This document shows, piece by piece, positions 18,971 to 28,425 of a stretch of DNA of 64,000 nucleotides. Location: NCBI GenBank assembly GCA_902497025.1, contig CABVDJ010000008.1, forward strand, positions 1 to 64,000, written 5' to 3'. A model generated the notes under the pieces. It did no database searches, was not told the origin of the DNA, and saw nothing but the letters and a program-made list of their open reading frames with translations. Position numbers and translations under genes: made by a program. This DNA is from an uncultured Collinsella sp. GTDB taxonomy: Bacteria > Actinomycetota > Coriobacteriia > Coriobacteriales > Coriobacteriaceae. Within the stretch, counting starts at the first letter, position 1; every line of letters starts with the position of its first letter.

Positions 18971-20356
18971 GTGGATCTCAATAGGCTGATTCTGGGCAAG
19001 AGCTACAACTCTACCAAGGTCTTTCGTACCGCTCAGCATGTGGTTCAAGCCATCTTGCTCGGTATTGTCGTTCCGCTGCTTATCCTGCTGCTCATCTGGG
19101 ATCTAACCGATAATCCCAATCCCGTTCCGGCCGTTGTCGTCATTGCCGGCTTGGTCATGCTGTGCTTCTTCTTCTCGTACGTCTTTGTCGTTCCCGACGA
19201 CCTCACATCGAGCGCAACCGACCGCACGCTCGCCATCGCTTCAAAAATATTCGCCTACACGTCGCGCGGCCTTACGCCCGAAGCTGCCCTGGGCGCCTCT
19301 AAGATCATCCTGTCCGAAACTATCGCCTCTGCCATCTGCTTTACCGACGGCAAGCAGGTGTTGGCAAGCTGGGGCGAGGACTCGGCAAAATGCCCCGCGG
19401 GCACCCCGGTGGTGCTGCGGACTACGCTCAACGTGATCAACAGCGGTGAGCAAAGCGTGTTCTCGCGCGATGCCTCGACCGAGACAGGTGGCTACTTTCC
19501 GCGCCTGCGCGCCGGTATTGTCGCACCGCTTACCGTGCGCGGGCATTGCGTGGGCACGCTCGAGCTGTATTATCCCCGTCTGAGCAGCATCGATATGCGC
19601 CAGACGGCGCTTGCCTCGGGCTTTGCCGACCTCATTTCCACGCAGCTTGCGAGCTTTGAGCTCGAGCGCCAGGACGAGCTTACGGCCCGCGTGGAGCTGC
19701 GCGCCTTGCACTCGCAGGTCGATCCTCATTTTCTGTTTAACACCATCAGCACCATCGTGTCGCTCGTTCGAACCGAGCCCGACAAGGCGCGATCGCTGCT
19801 GATCGACTTCTCCAACTACTACCGTCAGACGCTTTCTGATTCCGATACCCTCACAACGCTCGAGCACGAGGTGGAACAGGGCACTCGCTATATCAATCTT
19901 ATGCAGGCTCGTTATGGCGACGGCCGTCTGCGCGTCTCGGTCGATATCGACTTTGAGGTGCGCGATTGCATGGTGCCGCCGTTTATCTTGCAGCCGTTGC
20001 TCGAAAACTGCATCAAGCACGCGCAGCGCGAGACCGAGCCGCTTTCTATTCATGTTAGGGCTTTCGAGACCGATGACGGTTTGGAGATCATCGTCGAGGA
20101 CGACGGCATCGGTATGAGCGAAGAAGTCTGCGCGCATCTGTTTGAGCAACATCGCCTGGAGGAGCCCGAGAGCATTACCGCCGACGGCTCCGTCAAGCGA
20201 GGTTGCGGCCTGGCGCTCTTCAACGTGCTTCAGCGCATCCATTTCTTTTACGGAGAAGATTCCGGCATGCGCGTGAAGTCCCAGGAGGGCGTGGGAACGC
20301 AGGTCATCGTCGAGCTGAACGGCGAGCCGCATGAGCCGGCGCCGTTGACGGCGTAG
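18971..20356 (+). CDS. LytS-type sensor histidine kinase 1
   Basis: About 461 residues. Two hydrophobic helices near the N-terminus precede a GAF-like middle domain. The His_kinase region has VDPHFLFNTIS (phospho-acceptor His), and the ATPase has LQPLLENCIKHA (N box) and EDDGIGM (G box). The GTG at 18971 is six bases after AAGGAG; the ATG at 18965 touches that site and is less likely. It pairs with the LytTR regulator 38 bases downstream and is paralogous to the pair at 24883-27015. The signal is unknown. Confidence 0.88.
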   Translation: MDLNRLILGKSYNSTKVFRTAQHVVQAILLGIVVPLLILLLIWDLTDNPNPVPAVVVIAGLVMLCFFFSYVFVVPDDLTSSATDRTLAIASKIFAYTSRGLTPEAALGASKIILSETIASAICFTDGKQVLASWGEDSAKCPAGTPVVLRTTLNVINSGEQSVFSRDASTETGGYFPRLRAGIVAPLTVRGHCVGTLELYYPRLSSIDMRQTALASGFADLISTQLASFELERQDELTARVELRALHSQVDPHFLFNTISTIVSLVRTEPDKARSLLIDFSNYYRQTLSDSDTLTTLEHEVEQGTRYINLMQARYGDGRLRVSVDIDFEVRDCMVPPFILQPLLENCIKHAQRETEPLSIHVRAFETDDGLEIIVEDDGIGMSEEVCAHLFEQHRLEEPESITADGSVKRGCGLALFNVLQRIHFFYGEDSGMRVKSQEGVGTQVIVELNGEPHEPAPLTA

Positions 20357-20394
20357 CACGCGGTTGGATTGAGAGAAAAAGAGGGGAAGCACAT

Positions 20395-21129
20395 ATGTCC
20401 GAAGGCTGGAACATCTTGGTGGTTGATGACGAACCTCCCATTAGGGCTGAGCTACGCTATCTGTTGGAAAAGGATACGCGTGTGGGCCAGATTGCCGAGG
20501 CGGGCAATGTCACCGAGGCCGTGGAGTCGATTCTCTCGAACAAGCCCAACGTGTTGTTTTTGGACATCACGATGCCCGGCCGCTCGGGAATTGAGCTTGC
20601 CGAGACGCTGCAGAACCTAAAGACGCCGCCGGTGGTTGTGTTTGTGACGGCGTTTGCCGAGTTTGCCGCCGATGCGTATAACCTCGATGCGGTCGACTAT
20701 GTCGTCAAGCCGGTCGAGGACGCACGCCTGTCAAAGGCACTCGACAAGATCGAGGCAGCCTTGGGTGCCCGTCGTGTTATCCACGCTCCGCGCCAGCCTT
20801 TGCGTCTGACGGTGGACCGCGGGGGCAAAAAGGTGTTCATTCCCGCCGCAGACGTCTGCTACTTTGAGGCGCGCGCCGATTTTTGCAACGCCATCTGCGC
20901 CGAGGGAACGTACCTGATCAATGAGTCGATCTCTTCGCTCGAGCGTCGCTTGGTCTCCGAGGGCTTTATTCGCGTTCATCGCAGCTATCTGGTCAATTTG
21001 GAAGACGTGCACAATGTCGAGATCGGTTCCACGGGTCTTATGGAGCTCAGACTCGATCGCGTAACCTCGACGGTGCCCGTGTCCCGCCGTCGCGCTGCCG
21101 AGGTTAAAGCACACTTGGGGCTTGCGTAG
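20395..21129 (+). CDS. LytTR-family response regulator 1
   Basis: 244 residues. The receiver domain has the acidic pair DDE at the N-terminus, phospho-acceptor Asp in VLFLDITMPG, Thr in VTAF and Lys in VVKPVED. The C-terminal LytTR DNA-binding domain runs from ~135, with GFIRVHRSYLVN and PVSRRRA. It is the output partner of the kinase directly upstream. Its target sites (typically pairs of short repeats) were not found by eye. Confidence 0.93.
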   Translation: MSEGWNILVVDDEPPIRAELRYLLEKDTRVGQIAEAGNVTEAVESILSNKPNVLFLDITMPGRSGIELAETLQNLKTPPVVVFVTAFAEFAADAYNLDAVDYVVKPVEDARLSKALDKIEAALGARRVIHAPRQPLRLTVDRGGKKVFIPAADVCYFEARADFCNAICAEGTYLINESISSLERRLVSEGFIRVHRSYLVNLEDVHNVEIGSTGLMELRLDRVTSTVPVSRRRAAEVKAHLGLA

Positions 21130-21221
21130 ACGGTCTGCGTGCCGTCGTTTACCATCGCAGGTTTGGCATGGGCGCGCGGTGGGCATAATGGGTGGCATCG
21201 AATGAAATCGAAAGGATCATT

Positions 21222-22166
21222 ATGCCCGCGCTTATCACCCATCATCTGTTTGGCGAGGAAAGCATCGACCGTCTTCCACAGGGCGTCATCACGTCCGATG
21301 AAGAGCGCATTGCCTTTATCTTGGGCAACCAAGGCCCCGACCCGTTTTTCTTTCACATTCTGACACCGCGTGTTTCCGACTGCACGCTGCTGGCGCAGGT
21401 CATGCATCGGTCGCGCATGTCTCGTCAGTTTGCGTGCCTGCGCGACGGCGTGTCGCATCTGCTGCCGCGCGACGCCAGCTTGGGTCGTGCCTTTGCGCTG
21501 GGCCTGCTGTCTCATTACGTGCTCGACCGCAACGCTCATCCCTTTGTCTATGAGCAGCAGTTTGGCATTGTCGAGTCCGATTCAGAGCTTGAGGATTCGA
21601 GCAGTCAGGTCCATGCCGTGATCGAGAGCGACCTGGATGTGCTGATGCTGCAGCTTAAACGCGATGGCGCTACGGTTGACGATTACCCGCCGGCGGGCGA
21701 GATCGTCACCACTGATCGCATCAATCGCGTGGCCGGCGTGCTGATGAGCTATGTTGCCGGACGCGTGTACGGCATTGACATTCCGGCGGGGGAGTACGGT
21801 GCTGCCGTTGCCAATATGCAGCGACTTTACCGCGCGATTGAGCCGGCCGGCTCCGCAAAGACGCGCGCGATCTCGCTGGTTGAGGGCTTGGTGCACGATT
21901 ACTCGCTGCTCGACGGCCTTGCTCATCGCGTGACGACGGAGTTGCCCGAGCGCACCGGTAACCTGGGCCATCTGACATGGAAGAATCCCTTTACCGACGA
22001 GGTCTCGAACGAGAGTTTCCCCGAGGTCTTTGATCGCGCGCTGGGCGATTACGAGTGCACGGTCGCACGTTTTATCGAGACCGGTGACATGGATGCCGTG
22101 ACCAGTCACGTCAACTACAGCGGTCGCGTGCTCAATGCCGATGAGGAGTTCGACCGCGAGGAATAG
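21222..22166 (+). CDS. Zinc-dependent phospholipase C-like protein
   Basis: 314 residues. The start MPALITHHLFGEE and the later LLSHYVLDRNAHPF match the His-rich helices of the PF00882 zinc phospholipase C/S1-P1 nuclease-like group. It has no signal peptide, and the function in bacteria of this class is mostly unknown. The ATG at 21222 follows AAAGGATCATT; the ATG-like start 30 bases upstream is not preferred. Monocistronic by spacing. Confidence 0.7.
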   Translation: MPALITHHLFGEESIDRLPQGVITSDEERIAFILGNQGPDPFFFHILTPRVSDCTLLAQVMHRSRMSRQFACLRDGVSHLLPRDASLGRAFALGLLSHYVLDRNAHPFVYEQQFGIVESDSELEDSSSQVHAVIESDLDVLMLQLKRDGATVDDYPPAGEIVTTDRINRVAGVLMSYVAGRVYGIDIPAGEYGAAVANMQRLYRAIEPAGSAKTRAISLVEGLVHDYSLLDGLAHRVTTELPERTGNLGHLTWKNPFTDEVSNESFPEVFDRALGDYECTVARFIETGDMDAVTSHVNYSGRVLNADEEFDREE

Positions 22167-22267
22167 GGCCCGTGCGTGCCCCTTTGCCGAATCCTTACCG
22201 GCGGTTCTGGACAATTGGGGTACGATGAACTAACTGCATATCGGGCGAATACGAAGGGTCCCTGTCC

Positions 22268-23527
22268 ATGAAATACACCAAGCTCGAGCGTAACTGGGTT
22301 ATGTATGATGTGGGCAATTCGGCCCTCGTGTTGCTCAATACCTCGGTGGTGCCCATCTACTTTAACGCCATCAATACCGGTGCTTCCTCGGCAGACCTGG
22401 TGGTCGCTTGGGGCAACGCGCAGACGATTGCCTCGCTGGTCATTGCCATGCTCATGCCCATTCTGGGCGCGCTTGCCGATTACGCCGGCAACAAGATCAA
22501 GTTCTTCTTGGGCTTTTTCCTCACGGGCCTGGTTCTTTGCCTGGCGCAGGCTATCCCAATGTCCGCCATGGCATTTTTGACCGTGTACGTGCTGTGCACC
22601 ATCGGCCTTAACTCTTCTATGACGTTCTACGACGCCATGCTGCCCGACGTTACCACCGACGAGCGCATGGACGCCGTGTCCAGCTCGGGTTATGCCTGGG
22701 GCTACATCGGTTCCACCGTGCCGTTCGTCATCTGCCTGGCGCTCATCATGGGTGGCCCCGCTCTTGGCGTCCCCACCATGCTGGCAACGCGTCTGTCTTT
22801 TATCATCACTGGTGCCTGGTGGCTCATCTTTACCCTGCCGCTCATTCACACCTATAAGCAAAAGTATGGTCGCGAGCGCGGTCCCGAGGACACCATCGGC
22901 CACATCGTTGGCGGTGTGTTCTCCGAGGTCGGACACACCATGCGCGAGATCGCCCACAACAAGACCGTGCTGGTCTACATGATTGCGTTCTTCTTCTATA
23001 TCGATGGCGTCCACACGGTCATTTCCATGGCTACCAGCTACGGCTCGGCTTTGGGCATCGATTCGACCCAGCTGGTACTGGCGCTGCTCGTTACGCAGTT
23101 CGTGGCCTTTCCGTCCGCCATCATCTACGGCAAGCTCGCCGGACGCGTGGGCACGCTCAACATGATCCTGGTGGCGGTCGCCGCCTACATGGGCATTGTG
23201 CTGTTCGCCGCGTTCTTCCTAAAGACCGCCTTTGAGTTCTGGGTGCTTGCCATTATGGTCGGCCTGTTCCAGGGCGGCGTGCAGGCGCTCAGCCGTAGCT
23301 ACTTTGGTCGCATTATCCCCAAGGAAAAGTCCAACGAGTACTACGGCTTCTTTGACATCTTTGGTCGTTATGCAAGCGTCATGGGTACCTTCCTAGTGTC
23401 GGTCGTTACCTCGCTGACCGGCAACCCGTCGCTGGGCGTCCTTTCTATTGGCGTGCTGCTGATCGTTGGCTTTATGCTGCTGGTTCGCCTGTCCCGCATG
23501 ACTCGGGCAGCAGAGCATGCCGCATAG
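22268..23527 (+). CDS. UMF1-family MFS transporter
   Basis: 419 residues with about 11-12 helices. The opening ERNWVMYDVGNSALVLL is the hallmark of the UMF1/Atg22-like MFS branch, and LGALADYAGNKIKFF is the loop 2-3 MFS motif. Substrates in bacteria are not established. AGGGTCC lies upstream of the ATG. It is flanked by unrelated genes and probably a single unit. Confidence 0.88.
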   Translation: MKYTKLERNWVMYDVGNSALVLLNTSVVPIYFNAINTGASSADLVVAWGNAQTIASLVIAMLMPILGALADYAGNKIKFFLGFFLTGLVLCLAQAIPMSAMAFLTVYVLCTIGLNSSMTFYDAMLPDVTTDERMDAVSSSGYAWGYIGSTVPFVICLALIMGGPALGVPTMLATRLSFIITGAWWLIFTLPLIHTYKQKYGRERGPEDTIGHIVGGVFSEVGHTMREIAHNKTVLVYMIAFFFYIDGVHTVISMATSYGSALGIDSTQLVLALLVTQFVAFPSAIIYGKLAGRVGTLNMILVAVAAYMGIVLFAAFFLKTAFEFWVLAIMVGLFQGGVQALSRSYFGRIIPKEKSNEYYGFFDIFGRYASVMGTFLVSVVTSLTGNPSLGVLSIGVLLIVGFMLLVRLSRMTRAAEHAA

Positions 23528-23641
23528 GAGCGAGCGGCTATTGTGCCTGTCCACGGTACTCTTTTGGGGTTATCCGCAATAAACATTGCGACTTGCGAGC
23601 AATGATTTGCCCAAGTGGGTATGATGGAATCAGCTAGGTCG

Positions 23642-23677
23642 CGGGGCGTCGCCTGTGTTTGGCGGCGTCCCGTTTTT
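23642..23677 (+). terminator. Terminator-like hairpin in the leader of the glycosyltransferase
   Basis: CGGGGCGTCGCC (23642-23653) pairs, with G-U pairs, with GGCGGCGTCCCG (23661-23672), followed by TTTTT. It can end the UMF1 transcript. A TATGAT (23620-23625) just upstream could put it inside a leader as an attenuator. Confidence 0.6.
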
Positions 23678-23698
23678 GTGTTGCAGGGAGGGTAAGGC

Positions 23699-24886
23699 AT
23701 GAACGCCACAGTCGTGATTCCAACGTATTGGGCGGGCGATGACGCTTGCGCAAACGCCCCTGGCACCTATGACCATTCGACGCGACTCAACGCCGACAAT
23801 CCCGAACTCGACCGCTGCCTGGCCTCGCTTGAGCAGGTACGTGACATCCCGCGCATCATCCTTTTGGTGGTCTGTCCCGTTTCTGCCACAGCCGATGTGT
23901 CGCTGCGCGTGCACGAGATTGTCGACGCGCATCCCACGCTCAAGGTCACCGTTGTCACCAACACCCAGGCCTCGCGCATCGCAGACCGGGTTGCTCAGAT
24001 CGCGCCCAAGGGTTCGGGCGAGTGCGTGAGCCTGCGAGGCTACGGTGCCATCCGCAATATGGGGCTAGCCTGCGCCGCTGTGCTGGGGCATGACGCGGTT
24101 ATCTTCTTGGATGACGATGAGACTGTCATCGACGCCGACTTTATGAAGCGCGCGACCTATGCGTTGGGGCAGCAGACGCGTCAGGGCTTGCCGATCTTGG
24201 TCAAGAGCGGCTATTTCTACGATCGCGACGGCTCGCCGCTGGCTCCCACGGACAAGGCGGGCATCTGCCATCGTTGGTGGACCAAGCGCATCGAGTTCAA
24301 CCGTTGGATGAAAAAGGCGCTTTCGGGCACCCGCATCTCGCGCTCCAACTACGTGTGCGGCGGCCTGATGGCCCTGCACGCCCGCGCCTTTACGCGTGTG
24401 GCCTTTGACCCGTTTATCACCCGCGGCGAGGACTTGGATTACCTCTTTAACATGCGCATGTTTGGCTACGACGTGTGGTTCGATAACGAGTGGACCGTGC
24501 GCCATCTGCCTCCGGAGTCCGAAAAGCGCTCACCGCGCTTTATGCAGGATGTATACCGTTGGTACTACGAACGGGCCAAGTTGACATTCGCCGCGCATCA
24601 AAAGGAGCTCATTCCCGTTACGGCGGCATCGCTCATGCCCTACCCGGGCCCGTGGATTTCGCGCGAGCTCGACGACCGCGTGCGCAAGACCGCTATGGTC
24701 CGCAGCGTGTTTACCCGCGAGCATGAGGGCTACCTGCGCATCTGGCGCCATGGTATCGACGAGGCAAAGGCCTATGCGCGCCAAAACGCTGCAAGCTACC
24801 TGCGTTTCCAGAGCTTTTGGCCCAAGATCATGGACGGGCTTTGGCGTGACGCACAACTGATCAGTATCCTGGAGGGGGCCGAATGA
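23699..24886 (+). CDS. Glycosyltransferase, family 2-like (GT-A fold)
   Basis: 395 residues, cytoplasmic. The N-terminus MNATVVIPTYWAG is the nucleotide-sugar binding strand of GT-A enzymes. VIFLDDDETVID supplies the DxD metal motif, and RGEDLDYLFNMRM resembles the ED acceptor-side motif. No membrane segment. The stop overlaps the ATG of the next kinase (ATGA at 24883), so the two are translationally coupled, an unusual pairing of a glycosyltransferase with a sensor kinase. Confidence 0.82.
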   Translation: MNATVVIPTYWAGDDACANAPGTYDHSTRLNADNPELDRCLASLEQVRDIPRIILLVVCPVSATADVSLRVHEIVDAHPTLKVTVVTNTQASRIADRVAQIAPKGSGECVSLRGYGAIRNMGLACAAVLGHDAVIFLDDDETVIDADFMKRATYALGQQTRQGLPILVKSGYFYDRDGSPLAPTDKAGICHRWWTKRIEFNRWMKKALSGTRISRSNYVCGGLMALHARAFTRVAFDPFITRGEDLDYLFNMRMFGYDVWFDNEWTVRHLPPESEKRSPRFMQDVYRWYYERAKLTFAAHQKELIPVTAASLMPYPGPWISRELDDRVRKTAMVRSVFTREHEGYLRIWRHGIDEAKAYARQNAASYLRFQSFWPKIMDGLWRDAQLISILEGAE

Positions 24887-26226
24887 TCGACCGCCGCGCC
24901 CAGCGCGATAGTTCAATATCAATCTTTCGCATCATTGCCGTTGCCTGCGCCATTTGTGTGCTGGTGTACTTTATTTTTGCCTTGGTGACCGGTATCGAGC
25001 CGATCGCCACGGTGATTGCCTGCGCGCTGCTGTGCATCTTTCTGTGCATCTTTATCTTTTTGACGCTCAATCCCGATTCGGTGCGCTCCCAGTACACCGA
25101 GGAGACGCTCTCGGTGGCCTCGGCCATGCTCGAGGACATTAAGGGCGGTCTGACGCAGGAGTCGGCGCGTTTGGTGTGCCGGCGCATTTTGCCCGAGACG
25201 CGCGCCATGACGGTGGCCATCACCGACGAGGACAACGTGCTTGCCTGCGCGGGCGAGTTTGAGGAAAAACTGCTGCCCGATACTCCCATCCACACGCTTG
25301 CCACACGCTACGTTATCGAACATGGCATCGTGCAGTCGTTCAACCGTATGGTGGATGTCGTGGGCTCGGACGGCTCGCACAACCAAGTCCCCGCCGGCAT
25401 TATCGCCCCCATCAAGGTGGGCGATCGTACCGTCGGCACGCTCAAGTTCTACTACAAGACCCCGCGCGCCGTCGACCGTACCCAGTATGCGCTTGCCTCG
25501 GGCTTTGCCGAGATCTTGTCCACGCAGCTCGCCATCCACGAGCTCGAGGTGCAAAAGGAACTCACGGCGCGCGCCGAGGTGCGTGCGCTGCAGGCGCAGA
25601 TTAACCCGCACTTCCTGTTCAACACGCTGAACACCATTGCATCGTTTACGCGCACCGACCCGCTGCGGGCCCGCGAACTGCTTCGTGAGTTCTCATCGTT
25701 CTATCGTGCCACGCTCGACAACTCGGGATCGCTTATTCCGGTCTCGCGCGAGGTCGCACAGACCAAGCGCTACCTTACCTTTGAGAAGGCCCGCTTTGGC
25801 GAGGATCGCGTGCTTGCGACGTTCGATGTGTCCGAGGACGTGGAAGATACGCTGGTGCCGGCGTTCGTGATCCAGCCGATTGTCGAGAACGCCGTGCGTC
25901 ATGGTATGGGCGATGACGACGCCCTGAGGATCGACGTGACCGTTCACCAAGACGGCGAGGATGCAATCTTGATTGCCGTGGCCGATAATGGCGTGGGCAT
26001 GGATGAGGGTACCGCCGCCAGACTGTTTGACGAGCGTTCTGCCCGTCCCGACGCCAGCTCTCCCCAGGGTGGCGGCGCCGGTGTGGCCATGCACAATATT
26101 TCGGAGCGCATCCATCGCTTTTATGGGCCGCACTCCTATACGCGTGTCGAATCGGCGCCGGGCAAGGGCACCAAAGTGCTCCTTCATCTTGATTTGTCAG
26201 AGAGCATCTTTGACATTCAAGAGTAA
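24883..26226 (+). CDS. LytS-type sensor histidine kinase 2
   Basis: 447 residues, a paralogue of the kinase at 18971. Two N-terminal helices, a GAF-like domain, INPHFLFNTLN with the His, IQPIVENAVRHGM (N box) and ADNGVGMD (G box). GGAGGGGG precedes the ATG, which overlaps the glycosyltransferase stop. The cognate regulator follows 72 bases on. Similar signals or cross-talk with pair 1 are possible. Confidence 0.9.
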   Translation: MIDRRAQRDSSISIFRIIAVACAICVLVYFIFALVTGIEPIATVIACALLCIFLCIFIFLTLNPDSVRSQYTEETLSVASAMLEDIKGGLTQESARLVCRRILPETRAMTVAITDEDNVLACAGEFEEKLLPDTPIHTLATRYVIEHGIVQSFNRMVDVVGSDGSHNQVPAGIIAPIKVGDRTVGTLKFYYKTPRAVDRTQYALASGFAEILSTQLAIHELEVQKELTARAEVRALQAQINPHFLFNTLNTIASFTRTDPLRARELLREFSSFYRATLDNSGSLIPVSREVAQTKRYLTFEKARFGEDRVLATFDVSEDVEDTLVPAFVIQPIVENAVRHGMGDDDALRIDVTVHQDGEDAILIAVADNGVGMDEGTAARLFDERSARPDASSPQGGGAGVAMHNISERIHRFYGPHSYTRVESAPGKGTKVLLHLDLSESIFDIQE

Positions 26227-26298
26227 AATAAAAGGCTACGGGCTCAACGTCATGCGACGGATGCCCGGCGTAGTTAGTTGACGAAAGGTTTTATCCCT

Positions 26299-27015
26299 AT
26301 GCTGCGTGCGATGATTGTGGATGATGAGGCGCCGGCTCGCTCGGAGCTTCGCTTCCTGCTCGAGCAAACGGGCAAGATCGGCACGATCACTGAGGCGTCG
26401 AGCGTCCGCTCCGCCATCGAGATGCTTATGGAAAGTCGCGTAGATGTCGTGTTTCTCGATATCTCGATGCCCGGTGCCTCGGGCCTGCAACTTGCCGAGG
26501 CGCTGCATAAGCTCAAAAATCCGCCGGCGATCGTGTTTGTGACTGCGTATAGTGACCATGCGGTCGAGGCATTCGACGTGGATGCCGTCGATTATCTGAT
26601 GAAGCCGGTCGAGGAAGCTCGCTTGGATCGCGCGATCGAGAAGGTCATGCAACGCACCAAGCCGGTTACGGACAGCAAGGTGACCATCGAGCGTATCCCG
26701 GTGGAAAAGGGCGGCCGCAAGGTGCTCATTCCCGTGGACGACATTCGCTTTATCATGGCCAAGGACGATTACTCCTGCATCTATACCGTCGATGATCGCT
26801 TTTTGTCGACGACCTCGCTGGCGCAGTTTGAGGCCAAGCTCTGCGACTTTGGCTTCTTCCGTGTTCACCGCCGCTATATCGTCAACTTGGCGTGCGTCAC
26901 GGATGTGGAGACGGTGCCCTCGGGCGCCATCCAGCTGGGCATTACGGGCGTCGACGAACGCGTGCCGGTTTCGCGCCGCCGCGTCGTGCCGCTTAAGAAG
27001 GCCCTGAGTCTCTAG
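26299..27015 (+). CDS. LytTR-family response regulator 2
   Basis: 238 residues. Receiver motifs are MIVDDEAPARSE, VVFLDISMPG (phospho-Asp), VTAYSDHA and LMKPVEEAR. The LytTR domain has FFRVHRRYIVNL and VPVSRRRVV. It is very similar to the regulator at 20395. The ATG at 26299 follows ACGAAAGG; an alternative TTG 21 bases upstream overlaps that site. Confidence 0.93.
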   Translation: MLRAMIVDDEAPARSELRFLLEQTGKIGTITEASSVRSAIEMLMESRVDVVFLDISMPGASGLQLAEALHKLKNPPAIVFVTAYSDHAVEAFDVDAVDYLMKPVEEARLDRAIEKVMQRTKPVTDSKVTIERIPVEKGGRKVLIPVDDIRFIMAKDDYSCIYTVDDRFLSTTSLAQFEAKLCDFGFFRVHRRYIVNLACVTDVETVPSGAIQLGITGVDERVPVSRRRVVPLKKALSL

Positions 27016-27021
27016 CACACT

Positions 27022-27071
27022 GGCCCCGCAGCCCTGTAGACCTATCGTCTGCGGAGCCGTGGGGCCTTTTT
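27022..27071 (+). terminator. Intrinsic terminator after regulator 2
   Basis: GGCCCC (27022-27027) pairs with GGGGCC (27061-27066), with inner GC pairs, followed by TTTTT. Confidence 0.75.
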
Positions 27072-27112
27072 GTATGTATCTGCCGAATCGTTTTTTTTGC
27101 GGAAGGGATCCC

Positions 27113-27580
27113 ATGAACAGTGCAAGCGCCAAGCGTATCGACATCATCTCGGACACCCACGGCTATTTATCGCCTGCGCTCTTGGATGAGCTTGAGGGCG
27201 CGGATCTGATTATCCATGCCGGTGACCTTACGTCGGAGATGGACTACGAGCACCTATGCACTATCGCCCCCGTGCGGGCCGTACTGGGCAACAACGATTA
27301 CTACCGCGACTACGGCCCCGATGTAGACCGTCTTGCGCTCTTTACCTACGAAGGCCTCAAATTCGCCGTAGCCCACTACCGCGAAGACCTTCCGGTGGGA
27401 TCCGTAGACGTAGCCATCAACGGCCACACCCACGTAACCAAAGAAGCCCAAGTGGGCCGTTGCTTAGTCCTCAACCCGGGCAGCGCCAGCTACCCCAGAG
27501 GCACCCGAGGCCCCACCATGGCCAGAATGCTAGTAAAAGACGGCAAGATCATAAGCACCAAGTTTATTGACCTAGACTAA
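27113..27580 (+). CDS. Metallophosphoesterase, YfcE/MJ0936 family
   Basis: 155 residues. The dimetal motifs are in order: DIISDTHG, HAGDLTS, GNND, and NGHTH near the C-terminus. This small family hydrolyses phosphodiesters in vitro; the cellular substrate is unknown. The ATG at 27113 follows GGAAGGG; an upstream start would overlap the preceding terminator. Monocistronic. Confidence 0.9.
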   Translation: MNSASAKRIDIISDTHGYLSPALLDELEGADLIIHAGDLTSEMDYEHLCTIAPVRAVLGNNDYYRDYGPDVDRLALFTYEGLKFAVAHYREDLPVGSVDVAINGHTHVTKEAQVGRCLVLNPGSASYPRGTRGPTMARMLVKDGKIISTKFIDLD

Positions 27581-27936
27581 CCGCAACAAAAACGGGGGAT
27601 GCAGATGCGTTCCCCGTTTCCATTTGAGCCAATGGTCGAGCTTCAACAAAAACCTTAGACAACCCCGCCGCGGAGAACGGGGCCGCCGAGCCGCGAAGCG
27701 GCGAGCAACAACAACGGCTCGAACAATGTGACGGCAGGGAGGGTCTCCGGGGCCGGCGGGCGCGGGTTAAGTTTGTCGCGAGTTCCGCACGCAAAGGAAA
27801 GCGCTTAATGTGCTTTCCGTCTTGCGCAGGACTGTAGAGCAGCAAACTTAACCCGCGCCCGCCGGCCCCGGAGACCCTCCCGGAGGGACCGAAAAATTTT
27901 TTCAAAAAAGTTGTTGCGCGCCGGACAGACTTCTGT
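27581..27936. other. Repeat-rich intergenic region before tRNA-Asp
   Basis: No gene. It holds a GC-rich stretch with GAGCCGCGAAGCGGCGAGC and the long perfect inverted repeat listed next, then an A/T tract before the tRNA promoter. Confidence 0.6.
27737..27881. repeat. Perfect 39-bp inverted repeat
   Basis: Arms 27737-27775 and 27843-27881 are exact complements along 39 bases (outer GGGAGGGTCTCCGGGG, inner GTTAAGTTTG). The 67-base loop contains a second stem GGAAAGC/GCTTTCC. It shares the plan, though not the sequence, of the elements at 30514 and 31416. Confidence 0.9.
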
Positions 27937-27943
27937 GTATACT
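27914..27943 (+). promoter_or_regulatory. tRNA-Asp promoter
   Basis: TTGCGC (27914-27919) and TATACT (27938-27943) with an 18-base spacer, about 47 bases before the tRNA. Confidence 0.65.
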
Positions 27944-27989
27944 AATCCCCGCAGCGCACGCGAGCGGAAACAAACGCGAACGTCTGCCT

Positions 27990-28067
<78 letters not shown>

Positions 28068-28076
28068 ACGCAATTA

Positions 28077-28103
28077 AAGCCACGTCTTCGGACGTGGCTT
28101 TTT
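28077..28103 (+). terminator. tRNA-Asp terminator
   Basis: AAGCCACGTC-TTCG-GACGTGGCTT followed by TTT. The tetraloop is the stable TTCG. Confidence 0.9.
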
Positions 28104-28237
28104 GCGTTTGATGCACTTTGTTTCGATAGAACAATCGCCCCGGCGCATCTTCGCCCAGAATCCCCGCGCCTTCGGGAACGCAAGTAAAATCTAATAAGTA
28201 TATTTGTCTGAACAACAGCTTTGTTGCGCAACACCTG

Positions 28238-28266
28238 TTCAACGAGACAGGGGGTTAGGTTATACT
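28238..28266 (+). promoter_or_regulatory. Promoter upstream of the Rrf2 gene
   Basis: TTCAAC (28238-28243), 17-base spacer, TATACT (28261-28266). It gives a leader of about 150 bases. Rrf2 proteins often bind their own promoters, so an operator could overlap here; none was identified. Confidence 0.6.
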
Positions 28267-28425
28267 AAATTGCACTGTAGGCCGCATTTGATGCATTTCG
28301 CTCCAAGCGCGGCGCTCAGTGGATATCCGATTTACTATTTGGATATCCTGCGGTCATTTGGCGTCTCGACACAAGCTCGGCCCCGGAGCTCGTTCGAGCT
28401 GTTCGTATTCCTTGAAAGGGGAAAA

